Shown: one piece after another, positions 57,642 through 64,000 of the stretch
How the letters are laid out: the number at the start of each line of letters is the position of its first letter
Position numbering within the stretch: the first letter of the stretch is position 1
Origin: Zeugodacus cucurbitae
Lineage: Eukaryota; Arthropoda; Insecta; Diptera; Tephritidae
Assembly: GCF_028554725.1 (NCBI RefSeq)
Contig: NC_071667.1
Location: 83,738,001-83,802,000 of the forward strand
Reading direction: 5' to 3'
DNA length: 64,000 nt
The notes under the pieces: generated by a model
Told to the model about the DNA's origin: nothing
The model's input: only the letters and a program-made list of their open reading frames with translations
The model's database searches: none
Translations under genes and position numbers: made by a program

Positions 57642-60547
57642 ACATTCCTTTTGAAATCTCTTACATTTTTCCTAAATTCTTTATTAACATTTTATTACTT
57701 TTTATTGCAGGTAAATAAAACCCATTTTGCTTTACCTAAAGTGCAGTTATAACCCGAAACGTATGGTATGTAAATGGTAATATAGTATAATGATGATTTG
57801 GTAATACTTAAATGAGGAATTTAAAGCCTTCGACCAAAGAACTTTTTTCGAAAATAAAATTCGTTTATTAAACATTAACACTTGTTATATAATTACAAGC
57901 TAGAATGTTATTTTTTTTTTTAATATTTCCTTGTTTATTTTTTGAAAATTTCAAAGACTGTAGAATGTGACTTAATTTTTAAGGAAAATAGTTCAACAAA
58001 GTTAAACCAAATACCGCGTTATTATTAAAATTCTTGATTAATTAATATTTCGTGACTTTCAAAAGCTGGTAAAGAAATAAAATTTACGAAATTTGTGGTT
58101 TTACACTGCTTTATTGAAATTCTTGTGTGGTTTTCAGTGAGGCAATACTTTTGTCGAAGTTGGTATTTTTGACAGCTTTTACTTGATTTGTTTTGCCATT
58201 TCACTCGGCTATGTATTGGCCAAACTAATTTTTTCCGGGAGATTCAGTAATACATTGTATTCTCCGAATTTCGGAGTTGACCTAAAAATTCGAAATATTT
58301 GGATTCAAAGTTCGAAAAAGGGACTTGAAAAAATATTAATAATTACAGGATATAGCTACAAAAAAATTCAAAATATAGATACAATCAAATTTTTCTTCTT
58401 AAACCTACCATAATAAACTGTATTTATTATTAATTTTTAAACCTTTATACCCACTACACTGTAATAATATAAAATTATGAATAAGTTCCAATTAAGCGCT
58501 TTTACATTACCATCAACAAAATGGGGAAGAATGTGAAAAATTCATCATGATAATTATTTTTAATAAATTGATATTAATGATTTACTAATATTCATGATAT
58601 TTATCTATATTTTGAACAATTATTTTTGTAAGCCAAATGGTAGCAATCAATGCGAAATATCGAAAGAGCGATTGCAGCTGTTCCAAATATTCGAAATTCT
58701 TGTGTGCAAAAATAAATGTCCAAACAATCGTACATTTGTAGGCAAATATTTGTGTGGTAGAGGTGCATACGCTGATGGAATATTACACTTGCGAAATAGG
58801 CGAGAAGAAAAAACGCGAAATGGCGCAAATAAGCAAACTACATCCGCTGTAAATGCAACCGATTTCGAGGTCATGGCTCGTATGAAATCGCGAAAAGTCC
58901 TTGACATTTGCCTAAATCGCTAGCCCGGGTGCAATGGAAATGCAAATGCAAATGCATTACATTTATCGCTCACTTAAAGCTAATTAAAATACACAAACCG
59001 CAAGTAAACTATTCGATTTCGATATGTGTGTGTGTGAGCAATTTATAGAAACATAAAAATTTCTTTGCGAATTACAATTTCGAAACAGCGGGGCGCCGCT
59101 TTCTACACACACACACACACAAGCGCTGATTGTTTTCACATTTCTTTTTGGCGAAGAAAAAGAAAATTTGAAACACAAGTGAACAAACAAAATTGGAAAT
59201 TGTGGAATAATTTGCAACAACAACAACTTTGTTTGAAATACAAAAACCAAAGAAAAAAACAAGAAAAACCCATTTTGGCATAGCGTGTGTTCAAGATATT
59301 GCCAATATGTACGGGTATGATAATGCCGTCATTAACGCCAGCCGACGCACTCACCTCCGACCACAGACGAGTTCCCGCCAACGCGGGCCCATTACTACCC
59401 AAGGCACCCGCTGTGCGACCGAGCGCGCACCGGTAATGTTGTTTAATCGCATTGCTGTTGTTGTCACAGGTGCCCAGTTGGAATTTGAACTCAATCATGG
59501 GTGCATTGTTACCAAAAAAAAAATTCTAAAATTACATTACAGTATCTCTCACACTGCTGACCTTTTCAAGTGATCTCTCCACAAGATTAGGCTTTATCGC
59601 TTGCACGGCCAGTTGTAATGTGATTAACCGTTATTTTCTCGAGCGAATTCTTTAGAAAAGTTGAGTTACTTATCTCTTTTCTCAGAAAACGGTAGATTGG
59701 CATATTGAGACTCCTTAAGAAGCTAACTTCTGCGCTCTGCTGTCATTAGTAATGAGACTTCCAACTGGGTGGCTCTCTCACATGCGTTGTATGTGTTTGT
59801 TTATTTGTTTGCATAAATACATACAAATGTATATCACAAGATTGAAGGTGAGCTCCCAGCTTGCCATTTCCCAGCTGATCTAATTGTCTGCAGCGTGCGG
59901 AACATGTTTACTTCTACATACAAATTGTTTTGTGTGTGTGTGTGCGTCTGTGTAATTTTGTCGAAATCTAATTTCATTCACACTTAATAGCGCACTTTGA
60001 ATAATAATTCGCAAATTGTTTACCTAAATGGTGGCAATTAATTTGATTTCCAAAAATAAGGCAACACTGCGCTTTATTTTTATTTTCTGAGTAAACAGCT
60101 TGCAGAAAATGATCTAAGCATGTTTTCACGAAAACATGGCCAAAACCAACACACACACGTACGTATGTAGCACAAGCTGCTGAAATACATAAATTACACG
60201 AGTTTAAATATTTACTTTCGAAAGAAAAGTTCCGTGGAAATTTCGCGAAAATTTACAATTTTAAATTTACTGAGTGATGCGATTGCTGCTTAATACCAAG
60301 TTCATCGTTATAGGGACTGATTTGAAAATAATTGCAATGCAGTTTACATATAGTGCATAAAAAATTGCATCGAGAAAAGTGAGTGGAGTTCCATTAGTAA
60401 CGGAAATTATTGAAATTTCTATAGTTTTACTTATTTGGACCTTTGAAGATTTGCAATTTCGGCTACTTTCCAAGGTTAAGTTCCAGACCAAACCAAATTT
60501 ACACTTTCCTGCCTTAAATGTATTTAAAAGTTCACGGATATACAATT

Positions 60548-60752
60548 AGCGATGTGTTCAAAAAATAACGGGAATTTTCAAATTTAAAATTCAACGGTTT
60601 TTGTCAGTCCAATTGTCATAATTTAGAGTTGTTCGTTTGTTAAACTCTCACACTTCATTGCTTGTTCGTGAATTGTTGGCCAAAACCAATACTGTAACTG
60701 TTCCGTGTGACTTTTTCGTAATTCCAAAAATGCAGAGAACCTTAAAGGGCTG
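60548..60752. mobile_element. mariner-like family A fragment
   Basis: Left end GCGATGTGTTCAAAAAATAA then CGGGAATTTTC. Continues CACTTCATTGCTTGTTCGTG as in the copy at 54699. It lacks family B and the far end. Confidence 0.65.
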
Positions 60753-63016
60753 CATTTTTATACTTTTGTCACGTTTTGGTTATAGTAAAATGAAAACTAT
60801 TTAGTTGAATTCATTTCCATTGAAATTTTGTGCATTTTTGTTCTTGTTTTGGTTTTTGTTTTTGAAATGACCACCCAGTCTCGATGTGCTAATGAAATTG
60901 ATTGTTTTTGTTGTTTGTTTTGGTTTTAGTTAAAAAATCGTTGGTCCCCCGACTAAACTGAAGCTTTTATTTACTTTTCCTCAAAAACAGAAAATAAAAG
61001 AAAAGAGAAAATCATGCCACTTTCGGCATAAACTTGTGACTCATAAAAGTCGGCATAAATTTCCAAATTCCGTTGCTGTTGTTGTTGCTTTACAGTCCAT
61101 GGCTGGGTGGGTAGACGTGCCTAAATGCGTTCACAGATTAAATCTAAACATAAAAAGATTAGTGCGCGCCTCTAAATGAGATAAAATTTTTATATCTGCC
61201 ATGACGTGATGCCATGTTTGTCGAAGATTGCGAGCGCTGGGATAGACTTTCAATTTTCTTTTACTTTTCTCCTTTTTCTCATACATACATACATATTTCC
61301 CCACTCTGTCCAATATTTGTGGCGGTACAACGCACTTATCGCTTGAAGCACCCATTCACTCACACTAACGCACACACACACACACGCGTGCGCGCTCAAC
61401 ACTTTCATTTTTATTCGTACTCGTACTTGTGGCAGCACTTGAGCGCAGCAAGTGAGTGTTCTTTTGGTTAATGCTTAAGTTATGTGTGTAAGCATTTGCA
61501 TACGCGTGTGCTTCCAACTTAAATGCATAGCACGCCATACTATACTGATAAGTATGTATGTATGTATGTTTGTTGAATTCATAGTTCACGGAAAGCATTT
61601 GTTTGTATGCATTTTGATATCTGAAGCCCTAAGCATATATGCTGGCTTGAGTGCTTTCTGCACTCTTGTTTGCCATACCAAAAATTTTATGTGACTTTGT
61701 AAACGCACAGTTCCAACGCTGCAGCTTCAATGACGCCAGCTTATTTACTCTTCCGTGTTACAATTTTTACGTTCCCAAGAAGTGCTTGCTTACAAGATCT
61801 CTTCCCGAAATTCTTATTCATATATGTACTTATGCTTATAGTACATGTCGAGTATAAGTTCTTGCGCATGTAACATGCCATAAACATCCATAAAAAAATA
61901 CAAATTTGAATAAATATTTATTGTATTGGGCCACTTTTGTGATTGCTTTCGGCCTTTAAGCTAAAAATAAAATAACAAAAAGTACATAAAAGTGAATTTT
62001 TTTGTATTTCCGGCGTTGTATTGTAATGTAAACAAGTCCCGTGTGCTACAAATGATGTTAAAAATTGCAAATATGTATATTAACATACTCGTTTGTTTCA
62101 CCAACAGGTACATATATGTACGTCATAAATCCTATTTTCGTTTAGAACAATAGAAGCTACTTAATGATACATACATATTTCAGATCTTTCTAAATATCCA
62201 ATTGTGTAAATTTAGTTTTGACATCGCAATTGACCAATAGCTGACTGATCACTAAAATTTTTTGTAGAATGAAACCCTACATTTCTTAGATGATTTCCTC
62301 AAAACTTCAAGTACTCCAGCAACATTCTTCTGTTATTTGGCCGCGATAGAACACTCGATAAAATAACAGATTTCCAGCTGTTGCAAAGTTATTTATTTAT
62401 TAAAAAAATATTAATCCAAAAAACGAGATTTAGAATTTAGAAATTACATTATTTGTGGACTTAAAGAAGCTAAAACAATTTTTAGCATAATTTATGGAAA
62501 TTCCCTTCATATTTTACATCATTTCATAGATTAGGTAATTTCTCGCTAATTAACACAAATAATTTTCGCTCGATAATCACACAACAGAAGATTTATTTCC
62601 ATTTTTCACATACTTATGTGTGTATGTATGTGCATATGTATTATACATATAATAAGTATGTAGCTTAAATAAATACCTTACTAAGTACCCATTTATGCAC
62701 ATAAATCTGATTGTACAAGCATATAAATATATTGAACAACAACAATGTTGCCTTGGCGAAAATTGTTGCGATAAATTTGCAAGAATTCAACAAAGCGTTT
62801 AACAGGAGCCGAAAGCGATAAATGCCAAAGAATAAACCAAGTAGAAAATCTTCAATACAAATGAATACAGATATAATCGAAAAGTAAGAGCAACATAATA
62901 ATGGTCGTAGATACGATACGTATGTATGTATGTACATTAAGGTGGTTCAACTTTCTTCAACAAAATGTTTCAAAAATATTGGCTAAAAGGATTGTTATAT
63001 AGGTTCTTTTTAATGA

Positions 63017-63435
63017 CAGTGGAACTTCACTAATTCGAATCACCATAATCCACAAAAAATTTAGAGAGACTTCGAGTTAAAGAATTTTCAATAAAACATA
63101 TGAATTTTTAAAAAGCTTTAAAATATAGGTTTATACACTATTTTATTTATTGACTTCGCATAAAGTTTTATTGAAATACATTAAAACATGTATTCTTTAA
63201 TTTTTTTAGTTGCAGTTTGCTATTATTGGCTCTTGACGTCTATATACCATGCCTTTGTTAGATGATTTATGCAATCTATTAGAGTAATATTATATTTTTT
63301 GTTTTCCTCCGTACAATATAGAGAGACTATTTTAAAATTCTGCTTCGATAGTAAAATTTAAAATTTTGTATTATTTTGAGTTCGAGTTATGGAGATCTTC
63401 GTGTTATACAAGTTCGAGTTATGGAAGTTCCACTG
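63017..63435. mobile_element. pogo-like non-autonomous element, both ends present
   Basis: CAGTGGAACTTCACTAATTC at the left and GAGTTATGGAAGTTCCACTG at the right, 419 bp, TA on the right side. No open transposase. Relative of 11869-12190. Confidence 0.7.
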
Positions 63436-63926
63436 TATCTTGCTCGTGTCATCTTTTTCGACCCAAACAATTTGACCCAGTCTAATGTATGTACATATAT
63501 ACATACATATCAATATGTATATGTGTATTTGCTCTTAGCATATTATAAATCCATTAGTGACTGGTCCGCTCGCCGGCAGTTTGTACGGATGCGGATGTGC
63601 GGATAAGCACACACACACACATGTTTATATGTATGTATGTACGAGTATGTCCAGTGAGGAGGGCGTGTAGGTGGCCTATAATTGCACAAAGCAACGTAAT
63701 AATATGTACAAATATATGTACATATGTAATTCATATAAAAGATTCACTCAGTGTTCAATTGTGATCTGTTGTTGTTGTTAAATGAATAAATTTTGTTGGT
63801 AATTATTTTCGTATTAGCATTTAGCCAAATTTGTTATGATTATTGTTATGAAGGCTTTCCATTTCGTTTTCATACGCTTGCTGTTGCACGTAGCAACAAC
63901 GACCAAGTGAGGGTGTGAAAACACAA

Positions 63927-63970
63927 ATAATGTATGTATGTATGTATTTATGTATGTATGTATGTATGTA
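63927..63970. repeat. TATG tetranucleotide microsatellite
   Basis: Interrupted (GTAT)n run, TATGTATGTATGTATTTATG and on. Many smaller copies occur through the window. Confidence 0.85.
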
Positions 63971-64000
63971 TAACAATTTATTTTAGCATTTTTTCCAAAG

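Larger units (their letters stand above)
41176..64000. other. 22.8 kb without a recognised coding exon
   Basis: AT-rich with microsatellites (CA/GT runs at about 56236, 59105, 61371; TATG runs at 53397, 61550, 63930) and mariner-like, pogo-like and MITE copies listed separately. GC-richer islands lie at 44.2-45.0, 47.6-48.3, 50.0-50.8, 53.7-54.0 and 59.3-59.5 kb. Open frames in those islands, up to 140 codons, overlap on both strands without any domain I recognise. Best read as a long intron or regulatory intergenic region. Confidence 0.5.

Noticed and set aside
58594..58923. 109-codon plus frame with several Cys as a small secreted protein
   Set aside because: No signal peptide, Cys spacing unlike known folds, and two opposing frames of similar length overlap it.
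63927..63970. CRISPR-like regular repeats
   Set aside because: Simple TATG microsatellite in a eukaryotic genome, without spacers.

Overview
The window is nuclear DNA of a higher fly (Diptera, Brachycera). It is AT-rich, with long introns, GT-AG spliced genes, abundant TATG/CA microsatellites and many decayed mariner-type elements. The gene content and order match the Drosophila 95A-B neighbourhood (nautilus, a ChaC-family gene, Rpn9). The transposon load and intron expansion suggest a larger-genome acalyptrate such as a tephritid fruit fly; that placement is inference.

Left part (1-17.3 kb): the minus strand carries nautilus, the single insect MyoD-type myogenic bHLH factor. Five coding exons are visible and the last one runs off the left edge. 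Two of them (2612-2690 and 10457-10531) are microexons found by homology and splice phase. The introns hold mariner-like, pogo-like and non-LTR debris.

17.3-32.8 kb: a gene-poor stretch containing a retrotransposon remnant with an RNase H domain, one plus-strand terminal exon of a SHIPPO/ODF3 (CIMAP-type) sperm-tail protein whose upstream exons I cannot find, and a candidate untranslated first exon near 23.06-23.59 kb. It also holds several repeats, including a 94-bp tandem duplication.

32.8-39.9 kb: a compact pair of tail-to-tail genes. ChaC (glutathione-specific gamma-glutamylcyclotransferase) lies on plus, with four coding exons, 302 aa, a 36-nt microexon and an upstream-ORF-rich leader. 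Rpn9 (26S proteasome lid subunit) lies on minus, with seven coding exons and 382 aa. Both reading frames close exactly across all inferred splice junctions. ChaC breaks down glutathione in the cytosol and Rpn9 is part of the proteasome lid, so the adjacency looks like conserved synteny rather than shared function.

39.9-64 kb: a candidate 5' untranslated exon at about 40.6-41.18 kb (plus), then nearly 23 kb without a recognisable coding exon. This part has several GC-richer islands (44.2-45.0, 47.6-48.3, 59.3-59.5 kb) and many transposon relics. It is probably a long intron or regulatory desert of a gene whose coding part lies outside the window.

The most unusual points are nested mariner-in-mariner composites with an empty site elsewhere in the window, the tandem in-frame splice donors and multiple upstream ORFs of ChaC, and the orphan SHIPPO exon. 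I found no clearly novel biological system.
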